A stretch of DNA of 64,000 nucleotides from Apostichopus japonicus (lineage: Eukaryota; Echinodermata; Holothuroidea; Aspidochirotida; Stichopodidae). This document shows, piece by piece, positions 51,573-63,117 of the stretch (positions within the stretch are counted from its first letter, which is position 1; every line of letters starts with the position of its first letter). The position numbers were made by a program, and so were the translations under genes. The stretch is taken from the NCBI RefSeq assembly GCF_037975245.1, contig NC_092563.1, positions 12,762,001-12,826,000 on the forward strand, written 5' to 3'. The notes under the pieces are model-generated. The model saw only the letters and a program-made list of their open reading frames with translations, had not been told where the DNA came from and made no database searches.

Positions 51573-51622
51573 GTGAACGCGAAAACACAGTTTGTGTTGA
51601 ATTTGCCACTTTCCCGTTTAAG
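51573..51622 (+). CDS. Possible 50-nt internal exon
   Basis: The left boundary is GTGAAAAG after a T-rich stretch; the right boundary is TTTAAG followed by GTAAGA, a strong donor. Two frames are open across it; one reads ERENTVCVEFATFPFK. No partner exon was found. Only the donor is strong, so the call is weak. Confidence 0.13.
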
Positions 51623-51712
51623 GTAAGACATGTTCCTAGAAATATAATCAACTACTTTGCTCCGCACCAAACTAACAACACGAATGCTGAAATTTTGCAT
51701 TAGGCGTACGAG

Positions 51713-51908
51713 TAGGGGCGCAACAACCTTAACGTTGTTTCGAAAGTTACAAAATGTAGCACCACTTTACACCTAAGCACCATCCACTTAACTCAAATGT
51801 TTCATACAAGCCAAGGGACACCCTCCCTTAGACCCCCTCCCCTGGATGAATTAACATCTTAGCCCCCCCCCCCCCCTCTCAGTACAAGAAAGATGGTTAC
51901 GCCATTGT
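51713..51908. mobile_element. hAT-like MITE remnant
   Basis: The left end GTAGGGGCGCAACAAC and the right end GGTTACGCC are partial inverted matches. The body has a 14-base poly-C run (51863-51876) and a GACACCCTCCC segment typical of decayed animal hAT-like elements. The left end also matches the inverted right end of the element at 63571-63907. Confidence 0.4.
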
Positions 51909-54401
51909 TTACGAGAGACAAAAGGTAACAAATAAGGCATGATTCTGTTGACGATTAACGGTTAATAGCTCACTTATGGAGTAACCACCTGTGCTGGTTA
52001 TCACCACAGTAACCTCTTAGTTATATCAGGGAGCTGCTACTATAACAGTAGCAGCTCCCTGGTTATATACAGGTGAATGAATGCATGCATGAGTATAAAC
52101 ATGGTTTGAACAGAGTAACACGAAGTAAAATACTAACTTTTAAATATAACCTTCAGTTCAGACTATCATATCCCGTGAAACTTATAACGTGAGAGTTATT
52201 CGTAACTATTCGAAGAACGACACAGACATTTCCCATGGAGATAATGCGAGGGAGCCATTGTTTGATTTAGTTGGATTTAGTTCATCGACCCAGTGGGCTA
52301 TACATGAAAATCAATTAATTTATTCTCGACCGTTTCCTTCCCTCCGGCGAGTGAACTCACTCCACCATGTAGATTGGAAGGGCAAACATTTTAAGCATTA
52401 CGGATTAAAAGCTGCCAAAACAAGTCCTTATGTCCCACTGGACATCACTTCTTAGCTTGCTTAACACGGTCTCTGCTGAATTTCCATCCACTTCGCTACA
52501 AACTAATAGCTTTTTAGAACACGGGATGAATTCTTTATACAAACTTACGCATGAAAGAGAACATACCGATATAGGCCTATACACATGCATGCAGGCAAGC
52601 CGGCAGCGAAATGTCAAGCAACCCACCATTAACAACCTTTTTTTCCCTTTAAAACGGGACAACAACAGAAGAAAAAAAATCAGCCAAAATGGTTAAACAC
52701 CATCATTCGGCTAACTAATAACTTTATATCAACAAACCATACAATTTTTGCACGATTTTGCCCAAAGTGACTTGAAAACGTATTATATTTTTACCTGATG
52801 GATACACAAGTTTTGTCCCTATATACCTGATGGCGGTCGCCGTGACTCACGATAATTTCTATGTAGCTCCAAGGGTTTGTTTTAACTAACAGCTTTTGAT
52901 CTGAATTTCTAAAAGTAGACCTCCTTTTTCTTAAATTCGTAAAGCTACAGAGCAACTGCCGCAGGAAAAATATATCAACCCTATACACAATTAACCAAAG
53001 GTCAACACAATACATAAAAAAGATCATTCCCTTTGACATGGTGAGCGATATTTTTACAAAGAAAAAAACTTAGTTTTTTTTACGCTTACGAAGAAAAAGA
53101 TCAAGGCTATAGGACATCCATAGACGGTATAACTCGTTCAAAGAATATTTAACGGAAAACCGATGTATTGCACAAATACCAAATTAGTCACCAAATGTTG
53201 CCAAGGATTACAACCGGAGCCCGAGAGAATAGGCGTGGATGACACCTCGATTTAGTAAATGGTTTGCTTCAGGGGAATATTGTAATGGCGTGTCTTGCAA
53301 ACTGTTGCAAAATTCCCAAAGAGTGAGATGTGCCGTTGTTGCATATGCATGAGAAACATGTGTCAATCAGCCAGTTGAGACAATTTCCTAATGCTAATAC
53401 CTCTCTAAACTGTACTCCAAAATCATGCTCTCAAAGCACTGGTATTGACAGTACAAACAGTTCCTACTGCCCGTGCTGACAATACGAGTGCTCTGAAGCG
53501 GGACATGACACTACAGTATAGATAAAACTGTCCCAACTGGGTGTGACAACTGCAAACGATTCTTGTTATATTCATTTTCATTCAAATAAAAGTTCATCAA
53601 TACCGACATATATTATTGAAACTAATTTTTGGAGCCCCAAAAGAATAAACATTTTTTTTCATCCGAACACTTAACACAGTCTAAGCTTTGTCATATTTGA
53701 AAAACAACAAAGAATTATTCTGGGAGTTAGTTTAAAGGATCTATATTAAATGCCGCGGATTGTTGCGTGGTCCACAAATAGGAAGGGAAGTGTAATTCGT
53801 TTCAAAGTATGTTTACACAAATTCCATATTTCTGAAACATTATTTGTTATAGTACAAATATTGATGAAACAAACAGTATGGATTCAATCGAGACTGTTCC
53901 TATGATGTCCTGTTTAGCCCTTTCCAGAAAGAACAAAAGGGGTGGGTAGCGAGAGTATTGTCTATAGAAAATCATTTGCATACTATATTGGCATATAGTT
54001 TGCTTAAATTTCTAAATCTAATCACGTGATTGATTCAATACGCAGCCTCTCTAAAACTTAACCATTCAAATTTTGTTTCAATAACTATTGTTTTTTTTTT
54101 ATATAATAATTATCACCATTCGATGAAAATTAAAGGACATCTCTATACCTACCAGCTTCACCTAAAGCGGGGAAATGAAGAAAAGAATGACATTCATACT
54201 TTTAATTTCTAACAAATGCATATTACTTGCACTTTTTCATTTTTTCTTTCAAATACCCTGCACGGAGTTCATGTAAGTTCACTGATATCCCAATATATAT
54301 CTATCTCCCCAGCAGAAAATGTGATAAAAGTATATTTAAGTTTCCTCACAGATACTCTTCAGCTACAAGATAATGAGCGGTCCTTCCTTATGACTTAGCT
54401 T
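51909..54401. other. Unassigned stretch
   Basis: Besides the hairpin at 52027-52061, nothing is supported. Overlapping frames at 52189-52696 on both strands are short and without splice support. Confidence 0.4.
52027..52061. repeat. Perfect 15-bp-arm hairpin
   Basis: CAGGGAGCTGCTACT, a 5-base loop, then its exact complement, flanked by TA-rich sequence on both sides. It has the same architecture and outer core as the hairpin at 48479-48517. Confidence 0.9.
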
Positions 54402-54407
54402 TTATTT
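54402..54407 (-). terminator. Candidate poly(A) signal AATAAA
   Basis: AATAAA on the minus strand, about 410 bp downstream of the stop codon of the possible terminal exon at 54819-54856. It is a common hexamer in AT-rich DNA, so its value is only in position. Confidence 0.2.
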
Positions 54408-54818
54408 ACATTTTCTGTAAAGACATTGGATTTATACGAAAATTCATCATTCAAGACGTCAAAGTTTTTTATCTTCTAAAAGCCAATATCCGGACAAAAT
54501 TAGAAGATAAACAGGTAGACTTTTCTCCTCTAATTTCTTGCCAATCTTCATCCCTGTCTCTTTCTCTCTCTTTTTCCCTTTTTCTTCTTCATCTTCATCT
54601 TCTTTTCTGGAATATCTTTGTCATAAAACAAACTCTCACATAAAAATCTTATTTCCAGGCCAAGAGAATGAATGTATAACTTAGACTGTAAGTTTAATGA
54701 TTGTCTTGTTTGGATGACATTATCTACAACATTTTCTTCGTCATTCATACCATAAATAAAATACCCGAGGGCAGTTGAAAGCCAATATAAAACGAAGAGA
54801 TGTTTTATCCCGATACAA

Positions 54819-54856
54819 TTACTTGCAGGCATTTGTAGTAAGTTCAAACTGTTTCA
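54819..54856 (-). CDS. Possible terminal exon of the minus-strand gene
   Basis: After ATCTATCATTCAG on the minus strand, two bases (TG) complete the split codon left by the exon at 55016-55174 to give Met. The frame then reads KQFELTTNACK and stops at TAA. The phase fits without adjustment, which is why it is listed. The pyrimidine tract is mediocre and the exon is tiny, so the join could be chance. A poly(A) hexamer follows at 54402-54407. If correct, this is the 3' end of the gene. Confidence 0.25.
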
Positions 54857-55015
54857 CTGAATGATAGATATTTTTGGTTATTTTCATTGCTTGCAATTTT
54901 ATGAAATAAGATCATATATTTAAGACTTAAAATATCAATTTGAATATGCTAAAACTGATAACTAGCAAATATTGTATGACATTCATAGTTTCTTTTCCCA
55001 TTAGAGTTCACTTAC

Positions 55016-55174
55016 TTGTATATGCATTGAATATAAAACGTTTCCGATGCAACTCATTTCGTGTAATTGGGTCTTGCACATTCAAAAGGTTTGCACCATT
55101 TTGAAGTGGACTATCAGTTGTACAAATGTAACATTTGCCAGCCAAAGTTGCTTTTCCTTCGCTGAGGCACGAAT
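55016..55174 (-). CDS. Probable internal exon, 159 nt, phase 1-1, Cys-containing
   Basis: This is the strongest coding signal in the window. On the minus strand the acceptor is TGTGGTTTGTTTCTCAG and the donor is ACAA followed by GTAAGTG, both close to consensus. Of the three frames only one is open across all 159 bases, and its composition is protein-like. It starts at codon position 2 and ends at position 1, so both introns are phase 1 and the exon is symmetric, as in shuffled extracellular modules. The 52 full codons begin [17 protein letters not shown] and end [10 protein letters not shown], with three cysteines. The CY...RF.F.A arrangement faintly recalls the C-terminal half of a zona pellucida domain, but key landmarks are absent and I would not name it so. 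The next upstream exon was not found; an AT array occupies 55231-55585 in the upstream intron. Confidence 0.5.
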
Positions 55175-55230
55175 CTGAGAAACAAACCACAGAGGTTAGA
55201 GAAATGAGGGTATGGTGTAGCAAGGAGTGA

Positions 55231-55585
<355 letters not shown>

Positions 55586-55666
55586 TCCTTTGATAATACG
55601 AACGAGAGTTTATGACGTCATACTCCGGTGCTTCAGTATGACGTCATATTCTCGTGCAGCAGATAA
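55586..55666. repeat. 81-bp repeat copy 1 with paired-CRE hairpin
   Basis: The unit contains a hairpin: the arm at 55602-55624 pairs with 55635-55655 across a 10-base loop (CCGGTGCTTC). Each arm contains a perfect TGACGTCA (55613-55620, 55639-55646). The same 81 bases recur at 55781-55861 without a mismatch. Confidence 0.9.
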
Positions 55667-55780
55667 ATACTTTGTTTATTTCTCATGTTGACCTTTAATT
55701 TTAACTGTTTGACTGTGTTAACAGTTTCATATTATTTATAGTAAAAATTCTACTTGAAAGCAAGAATATGGTTATAAAGG

Positions 55781-55861
55781 TCCTTTGATAATACGAACGA
55801 GAGTTTATGACGTCATACTCCGGTGCTTCAGTATGACGTCATATTCTCGTGCAGCAGATAA
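55781..55861. repeat. 81-bp repeat copy 2 with paired-CRE hairpin
   Basis: An identical copy 195 bp downstream of the first; CRE octamers at 55808-55815 and 55834-55841. The 114 bp between the copies are AT-rich and unrelated. The two copies could be terminal direct repeats of a ~276-bp element or a recent tandem duplication of a 195-bp segment. Confidence 0.9.
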
Positions 55862-55949
55862 GTGTTGTAGCATTCTAAGAGAAAATTACATGAGGGGTTG
55901 AACCTTTCGTTGACGAAACCTATTCGATAAGTCCTGGAATCGATTGTAC

Positions 55950-56030
55950 TACTTCATTCCGTTTAACCGTAAATAACCGTTGTCAATATATTTAGTTCCG
56001 TTTAACCGTCATTAATCGTTGTTGGAAACT
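55950..56030. repeat. Imperfect ~42-bp tandem of TTCCGTTTAACCGT
   Basis: TTCCGTTTAACCGT followed by an AA(C/T)CGTTGT segment occurs twice in a row with substitutions. AACCGT/AACGG repeats are also Myb-type binding motifs; function is unknown. Confidence 0.6.
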
Positions 56031-56751
56031 TTGACGGTATAGTAACGGTCACTTAGTTTCCATGTCAACGAAAGAAAAACTTCAAATGGGGGCGTTCGCC
56101 AAGAATAAAAAAAAAGCGTTTCTCTAGTGTGTCCGATCATTTTCTAGTTTTTACGTGTTTCTAGCAAATGGTGATAGTCTCGTATTTTTTTATTTATTTT
56201 TTATTTGTATACTTAAATTGTTTGTTATAATTTTACTTTGGTTTCTTTTATATTGTTGCTGGTCTTTAAAAGTGTATAAAACCTCTGAACTGAAATTGTA
56301 AATTATATGAACGTAAGGTGAGAGTTGAGTGTACGAATTTATCCTACTCAAAGATCAGATATGAAGAATGACCCAGTGTTAGACAAATAACTTTATGTAA
56401 ATCAATCACCAAACTCACAAAATGAAGAGAGATCCGGTTTATGAATATATATATATATATTTATTTATATATGCAATAATGCAACAACCAAATTCTACCA
56501 GCAACAACCTAACACCTTCTCTAATTGGCTTAAAGAGTGAAACAGGGATTTATCCACAAAGAAATGGCGATGACATAGATCATGATTTGACCAAAAATAC
56601 TCTCATTTTACATTCTTTTCACAAAATACAGTATAATTTCAAGAAACAACAATATTAATACATGTTTACGATATGTGGCTACCGATGCAGGTTTCAGTGT
56701 ATATAAGCACGTGTATTATCAGTTACCATATATTAATGGATCTCCTACCAA

Positions 56752-56782
56752 TGACGTCATAGTTTATCAATTTATGACGTCA
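56752..56782. promoter_or_regulatory. Third paired CRE palindrome
   Basis: Two perfect TGACGTCA octamers (56752-56759 and 56775-56782) lie 15 bases apart and are embedded in complementary flanks. The layout resembles the hairpins at 55.6 and 55.8 kb but with a different loop. TGACGTCA is the consensus site for CREB/ATF bZIP factors. Confidence 0.5.
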
Positions 56783-58686
56783 TCAGAGTAGATGTTCTGA
56801 GATGTTTAAATTGATAATCTGATTTCTTCTGTTCTTTCTTTCTTTCTTTTTATTGTATCTCATTTCCACAAATATGGCTTTATTTCAAAAGTAGCTTTTT
56901 AAGGCCACCAAACTGTCAATGAACGTGAACTTTGTTGCCATAATGGACTAAATGGGCAGTCACAGACAAACAAACACACACACATGCACACACGTACACA
57001 TACATGATTACTTCATTAATATTTAATAAACTTTACTCATTCTATGCCGGGTATACATTAGCAGTGACTAATTATATGGACTATCATTATACATTGATCA
57101 TACAGCAACGATATGTGATTAATTATATCAAAGGTATTTTTTATCAGTACGTATCATATGATCTCAAGAGCTCACAGATCATACATAATCAATGGCTCGA
57201 ACAGAATAAATTTTCTCTATTCCATTAACAGTGTAACATTATGCCATATAAATGGAGAAGTTGGATATGTACACTGAAATAGCATTTAACTTTATGATAT
57301 TTTAAGAGTGACACAAACAAGATTAAAGCAAGCATTTTTCTCTTCCTTTATCTAAACAGAATCTTATCACTAAAAATTGAAATAATACACCCACTCTCAA
57401 TTACTGTCAAAAAAGAGCCGTGAGTCTTAAAAAACGTTATTTTCTCTGCACTTTCGTTCTTTTCTTTATCAACCAATAAAGGTACAGCTTGTTTTGCTTT
57501 CAAATCGTCTGATAGGCTGATATTTTCCGGCTATTGAGCTAATCGAATGTTCAACTTTATATTTGACAGTAATATCAAATTGAATCTTGTTGGTCCTATT
57601 CCACCTCTCACAGTAATGAGAGGAGCGTTTACTGCAATCCAATTAGAGCAAACGTCATCGCTAGATCATTCACTAAATATAATACACGCCTGTGAGTGAA
57701 ATACAAACAATCATTCGTAAATTGTTTAATTCTTTCTCACCCAGATCAAAATATGGCAGGAAAAAAAATAAAATAAATAAAAGAAAGACCAACAGAAAAA
57801 CCTCGGATCGTATCAGAACGAGGCGAGAGTTATATAAGAACCCGCCTATAGTCGAACAACCTGCGGCATAAAAAATTCAAGTTTTTGGGTAATCATCACT
57901 CCATACGTGCTTTCTTTTTCTTCATATTTCCCATCATATTTTTTTTTTGCTATCATATCCAATAACGTAAAATGTTGAATTAATTACGCACTCGACCGTA
58001 TAGGCAATTGCGAAGCAGAGTTATGAAATAATATTCACTCATAGACATATAGGAGGGGCAGAGTAAATATAAAAAGTAATATTTGACAAGTAGAAATAGC
58101 ATTGGGATTTTTCGATACAATTTGTCGGCTTTCCGCCTGGTCTAGCATCACATTTTTGACAGAAATTCAAAGAGGATGTCCTCAAGGGGGTGTGGAAATG
58201 TGAGGAAATGAAAGAAGCTAGACTTATGAGATATGTTTTTACCCCAGGGCAAAGCTGCAAGCATTTTTCTTCTCATCTATCTATCCGTTTCCAACAGTAT
58301 AGATGGTTGTATCTGACCGAAAAGAAAATATTCAGATGTTTGGAATTGCAAAAACGAGTAATTAATTTTCCGTCAGTGTTTTGCTTGTTTCTTTTCAAAT
58401 AGTGAGCTGAGTCACGAGAACCGGATACATAACATTGATGAGACGGGCTTAGGCTTTACAATGCTTACATAGTAGAAGCAAAAGTACATTTTAAAGGAAT
58501 GCATTAGATAATGAAGTGGTTGCAAAAGGGAAAGTAACAGTTTAAAATTGTCCTTTTTTTAAACATTAAATATATCCGTATACAATAATTGTGAACACAT
58601 ATACAACTGATCGATGAACTGTTATCTTTCAAACATACCATGTCAAATCCAATTCGCTAATTGCGAAAAACTGTCCAGGGGATTAA
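56783..58686. other. Unassigned AT-rich stretch
   Basis: It has a short TTTC run near 56.84 kb and a CA-rich spot near 56.98 kb. Frames at 58039-58260 (minus) and 58190-58402 (plus) overlap and have no support. Confidence 0.4.
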
Positions 58687-58751
58687 CGTGCATTGTCTGT
58701 AATGCACGAAAAGTTTTTCAATTATGGCACAAATAATTGAATAACTTTTCG

Positions 58752-58753
<2 letters not shown>
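58687..58753. repeat. Two overlapping hairpins next to an AT array
   Basis: CGTGCATT/AATGCACG (58687-58708) overlaps a longer hairpin with 21-bp arms and one mismatch (58705-58725 with 58733-58753). The two could act as alternative structures because they share CACG. An AT array (58755-58804) follows at once. Confidence 0.8.

Positions 58754-58754
<1 letters not shown>

Positions 58755-58804
<50 letters not shown>
58755..58804. repeat. (TA)n microsatellite
   Basis: A pure TA run of about 50 bp. Confidence 0.93.
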
Positions 58805-58807
<3 letters not shown>

Positions 58808-59510
58808 AAGAAATGTTATTAATGTTTTCAGAGTTTCACTAAAAACTAATGTTGCATCCAATTACTCAGGCACCCTCCGGTATTTTCACCTCATGAGGCT
58901 TTTTAACGAGTTATACATATATAGTTTTGGGATATATTGTTATCAAATTTTACAAACAGTCCGTTTACCTCAATATTTGAATTGCAAAAAAACTGACTTT
59001 TTGTTCTCTTTGAACTAATCGAACACAAAGTATAAATAATATTGATCACAAGCGAATACACAAATACGCTTCTTTAAGGAAACATTTAACATGGAGCCCT
59101 GTTTAAACATTGACAACTATGACGTTCCGACAATTATACCACATTATAAATCATAAACTATAACTTATAACAACAACAAAAACGTTTGAGAAGGACGTTT
59201 GCCAAAAATGACATCACATACCAATCAACATCTTGCATTCATTTTAGTACAAACCTAATCCGATTCTTTTCAATTGGACCGTAATGACACATTTTAATAA
59301 TACAGGTTACACTGGTACAGCTAATAAACTTCAAGAATATTTTCTGGTTTCCTTTTCTTTTTGAAATATTGATAAGGAGAACACACTTCATCTCATCATA
59401 GGATATACCATATTTCAATTGTTTCAAACACTACGAAAAATTAATTATTTACGAACAAATTGCCATAAATTAGCATTAAATTTGCTGGTTCATTTGGGTG
59501 GAGACGATTA
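58805..59510. other. Unassigned AT-rich stretch
   Basis: No gene, repeat or RNA recognised. Confidence 0.4.
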
Positions 59511-59593
59511 ACTCTTTTATTGTTATTATCATTATTATTATTATTATTAGTATTTGTATTATTATTATTATTATTATTATTACTAACAAAACA

Positions 59594-59660
<67 letters not shown>
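59511..59660. repeat. (ATT)n then (TA)n microsatellites
   Basis: An ATT repeat (about 59517-59583) is followed by a TA array (59593-59660). Confidence 0.94.
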
Positions 59661-59662
<2 letters not shown>

Positions 59663-60008
59663 ATCATGCCTTTCATTAACCACTATTGTGTAAACGTGCA
59701 TAACTCAACATGTCTAATGATAGACATATTAGATTCTGCGAGACTTTGACAAAAAGAGTGTGAAATTAACTTGAAAAGAGTACCTCACTCATTAACTTGT
59801 GAGCACTCTCTTAGAAGAGAACCGACAACTGTGTATGGCTGACAGAGAGAAAAATCTGATTTTGAATCAAAATAAGCCTAGAATTAATATTACAAAAGTA
59901 AAGAAAAGAACAAAAAATCAATAGAAATAAACTAGTACTGACTGCTTCAACTCTCCATTGTAAAGTCATTCATGTGAAATGAAAAGTCATATTGTTTTCT
60001 CTATTTAA

Positions 60009-60293
60009 TTTTTCACAATATATTTACAAGAGAATAGAGGAATAACAATTTGCCGGCTGGGAGATTTATGCACAGAAAACACTGGATTAGCCAAGGACGG
60101 ATTGTTCATCGCAGTGCTGAATCTACAGACAATCAAATTGCGCAATGAACGAGATATCTACACGCTGAGAGGGCGCGCCAACGATTATTCTGCCCTACTT
60201 CCCCTTTGTTCTTTTTCAGTGACTTGCCTGAGCCATACGACGCCTCACGGATCATTCTCCATTTCGGCCGGATTACATGACAAATTATCCTGA
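60009..60293 (+). CDS. Possible terminal exon region, unrecognised
   Basis: A frame stays open from 60009 to a TGA at 60291-60293. Between about 60040 and 60270 GC is clearly raised. Inside lies a very strong acceptor, CCCTTTGTTCTTTTTCAG ending at 60219. An alternative reading is therefore a terminal exon 60220-60280 in another frame (DLPEPYDASRIILHFGRIT then stop). AATAAA follows at 60311-60316, just after either stop. The long frame includes LGDLCTENTGLAKDGLFIAV. I recognise no family in either frame. The minus strand is also open across part of the region, so strand and frame are uncertain; the strong acceptor followed by AATAAA favours the plus strand. Confidence 0.25.
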   Translation, partial: FFTIYLQENRGITICRLGDLCTENTGLAKDGLFIAVLNLQTIKLRNERDIYTLRGRANDYSALLPLCSFSVTCLSHTTPHGSFSISAGLHDKLS

Positions 60294-60310
60294 AACTTTT
60301 CAGGAGAGAA

Positions 60311-60316
60311 AATAAA
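60311..60316 (+). terminator. Candidate poly(A) signal AATAAA
   Basis: It lies 18-31 bp after the two possible stop codons of the plus-strand terminal exon candidate. Confidence 0.25.
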
Positions 60317-60898
60317 TGGAACATGAAATGAAACGTGTTAAACCGAAAATACATGGAAGCAGTGTCACAACTTATTATACGCTTTTATAAACCTTTGATG
60401 ACGCATATCATATCTATGCTGTACTTGTATGGCGGTTATAGTGGTTGCAAGAAGCAGCTTTAAATAGTACGTTTGAAGGAAAAAAAAACTTAAAACGACT
60501 GTCTAAGCTTTAAGAAAAATATGAAAATTGAGGGTAGATTAACATCTGAATGAAATGATATAAACGGCCAAAAAAAAGAAAAAAGAGGTGATTTGAGATA
60601 TAAGCTGGCTTTTAAGCTTGTGAGAATAGTACAAGACAACTTTCAGCATAGCCTTTATTTTGTAACAAAAACAACAAAAAAGCAGTATAGACTTCCATAT
60701 TGTGTCCCCGATAATATTTCTTGATTGCTTAGAAAGCCACATCCTTATAGCATCATGCATCGCGAAGAAATAGGCATATGGCAACAGTAGAATGAATGCT
60801 GTGATTGCGACAATTGATCTGAAATGGTGGGTTTTTTCTTCCTTTTTTATATAATATTTGAACATACATAGAAGTAGCACTTTGTTTAACTTCTAACC
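60317..60898. other. Unassigned AT-rich stretch
   Basis: No supported gene or repeat; the minus-strand frame at 60539-60880 is low-complexity and lacks splice support. Confidence 0.4.
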
Positions 60899-61212
60899 AC
60901 AGAGAACTCTGATAGCTAATCAAGCATTCCAAATAGGCCTATATCAAGTTTCAAGGGTTAATCAACGAGAAGATTATTATAGACTAAGTAAAGCTTTCGA
61001 ACGAACGTTTCCCTGATGACAGCACAGACCACCTATGTATACTTCCTATATTTGTAATCGAAGGTTTCGCCAATCAAAATAGGTTATATTCAAAGAACTA
61101 TATCTCAAATTAGGGTGACAAGATATTGAGATGGAGTTTTCAACTAACAATGTGAAATATTTTTCTCTGAAATAAAAGTCTTACATTGTATGCCACTGGA
61201 CTATCCCTTTAA
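60899..61212. mobile_element. Dispersed repeat copy A, TTAA at the right end
   Basis: About 310 bp aligning in the same order with 63118-63430: shared blocks include ACAGAGAACT, AATCAACGAGAAGATTAT, AAGCTTTCGAA, GACAGCACAGAC and GGAGTTTTCAACTA. The right end reads GTCCAGTGGC on the complement after TTAAAGGGATA, i.e. a TTAA-bounded terminus of the Kolobok/piggyBac kind. The left end is not clearly defined. Confidence 0.7.
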
Positions 61213-63117
61213 GTTATAGCTTCCGAAGATTTTAATACAGTGATGAAACGAATAACAAGGAATTTATTGAAGTATATATAGTCAATGAGCTTATCAATCA
61301 TTAATAGGAAGATCTATTTAAGCTCATGTCGATTACTTACCCCGCTTAAAAGCCCTCCGCCAACAGCCACTCCAACTGACCCTCCCAACGCAATTTCCAC
61401 TCAATTTTTAAAATCATTGATTGTGACTTTAAAAGCTTATAATCCTGCCAAACGTTCTTGTTTAAAAACCCCTGCAATCTTCCAAAAAGCTAAGGTTAAT
61501 AATGTTGGCTTAACATCGTGAATAAACTTCATTTTCGGTTAACTCATTCGGTAAGTTAAACAAAATATATCATTTTACTTGTATTTCTTTCTAAACTAAT
61601 AGGTCAAATGATACATTATAATCTAACGGCGGAATTTTCATTTAATTTAGCTCACATAATGTTTAATTTTTTTGTTTGTTTGATGGCGCCTATCGTAGAC
61701 CCAGCGTCTAGGTATTCTGCACAGCTTTGCTATAACCCTTTAACCCATATCCGAATACTCAGACGATTTTTTTTTTCTTTCTTTATTTTAATTTTATTTC
61801 AATTAGTTACAAAATGGTTCAACATTTGGTTACTTTCAAGATTGAAATCTCCCGTCTTTTTTGCCTATTTACATTTTTTTTTTTTTTTTGCATTCTGCAG
61901 ATCCCTATACGTCAGTTTTGTTTGCATTAAACATTTACTAACTAATGAACATAATGACCTATATCTTTTTTTAAATTTATTCATTCCTTTTTGAAGTTTT
62001 ATATTTTTACGTGTGTTTTAGGATACTCCCGTCTCGTATGTGTCTAGACTTCTCATCTTCATATAAAACTGTTCAGTTTACCATGATACCACTTCACATT
62101 ACTGACTGACGCCATAAGCCATTTGGCTAACATATCTACACACACAAGTAATCAAAAGGAATAAAACAAATATCATCCCTTCTTTGTTTTCTTCGTAAAG
62201 TGGTTTAATCTCCTATTATCCAACCCAACTGAAATTAAGATGGGCCAGGATTGACTTAAGATGTCATTACATTCTGGCTTTAATTAGGTCACTTTATCTT
62301 TAGCACAGAGCGTGGATATATAGCGAGGCTATCAACTCTGGGTCTCATTTCTCATTCATAGGGGGTAATTGGTTAAATTGTTTAATTGACCATAACAATA
62401 TGGATCAGTGTGCCGCTCAAAAAAGTCCTGCCAAGAACTTAATATCGATTTTTCTTTTTGGGACTATTCAAATTATTTCTCGCGTATGCTCGAAAACAAT
62501 ATTAGTGGAATTAATACATATTCATGTTAGTTCATAAACAGATGAAGCTTCTTTAGCAGTGTTAGGTATAGTTGGCATCTGCGCTCAATCAGCCGGACTA
62601 TGAAGATCAGTACAGCTCTCGATCAATCAATACAATTTAATTTCAATCAGGATTACATCTTTTGTCCATCGACTTCGTTAAACTATTTCTAATATCGAAA
62701 CAATATCTAAAGAAAACCTCATTTTCTCTTCTTCTCATTTGATTATGCTGAATTTTTGAACATAAATGAATTACCTGTCCTAATACTGATCAGTTGCCTG
62801 TAAGCACTGTAGCTCTTACCAGAACGTTCCTAAATAGGAAATTCTGGTTGATTCAAGTTGATTGCTGAGCAAAATTGCTGAAAATTCTGTTGGCGATAAC
62901 CAACTCCTAATATAGCATTTCATATTGCGTAGATACAAATTTGTAAAACTTTGTGCTATTTGTAAAAGCATTTGGCAAATAGCAGAATTGATGACGTCAC
63001 CAGGGCAATTCAGCTGACGAAAAATTCTTTGTTTTTCGGTAGTATTTGCCATTCATTTATCCACAGAGGATTAGAATATTTCTATAAAAAGGATACGTTT
63101 TTCATGAATTTCTAAAT
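61213..63117. other. Unassigned AT-rich stretch
   Basis: It contains a perfect TGACGTCA (62992-62999) and a proline-rich plus-strand patch near 61.34-61.40 kb with no recognised domain. The frame at 61608-61994 is T-rich and Phe-rich, typical of non-coding DNA. Confidence 0.4.

Noticed and set aside
54548-54847. A 99-residue minus-strand frame ending in a Lys/Arg-rich tail
   Set aside because: It lacks an ATG at its start, the tail is a purine-rich simple-sequence tract, and a stop codon precedes it in frame. The possible terminal exon here uses a different frame.
61608-61994. A 128-residue Phe-rich plus-strand frame
   Set aside because: Composition reflects poly-T DNA; no splice or start support.
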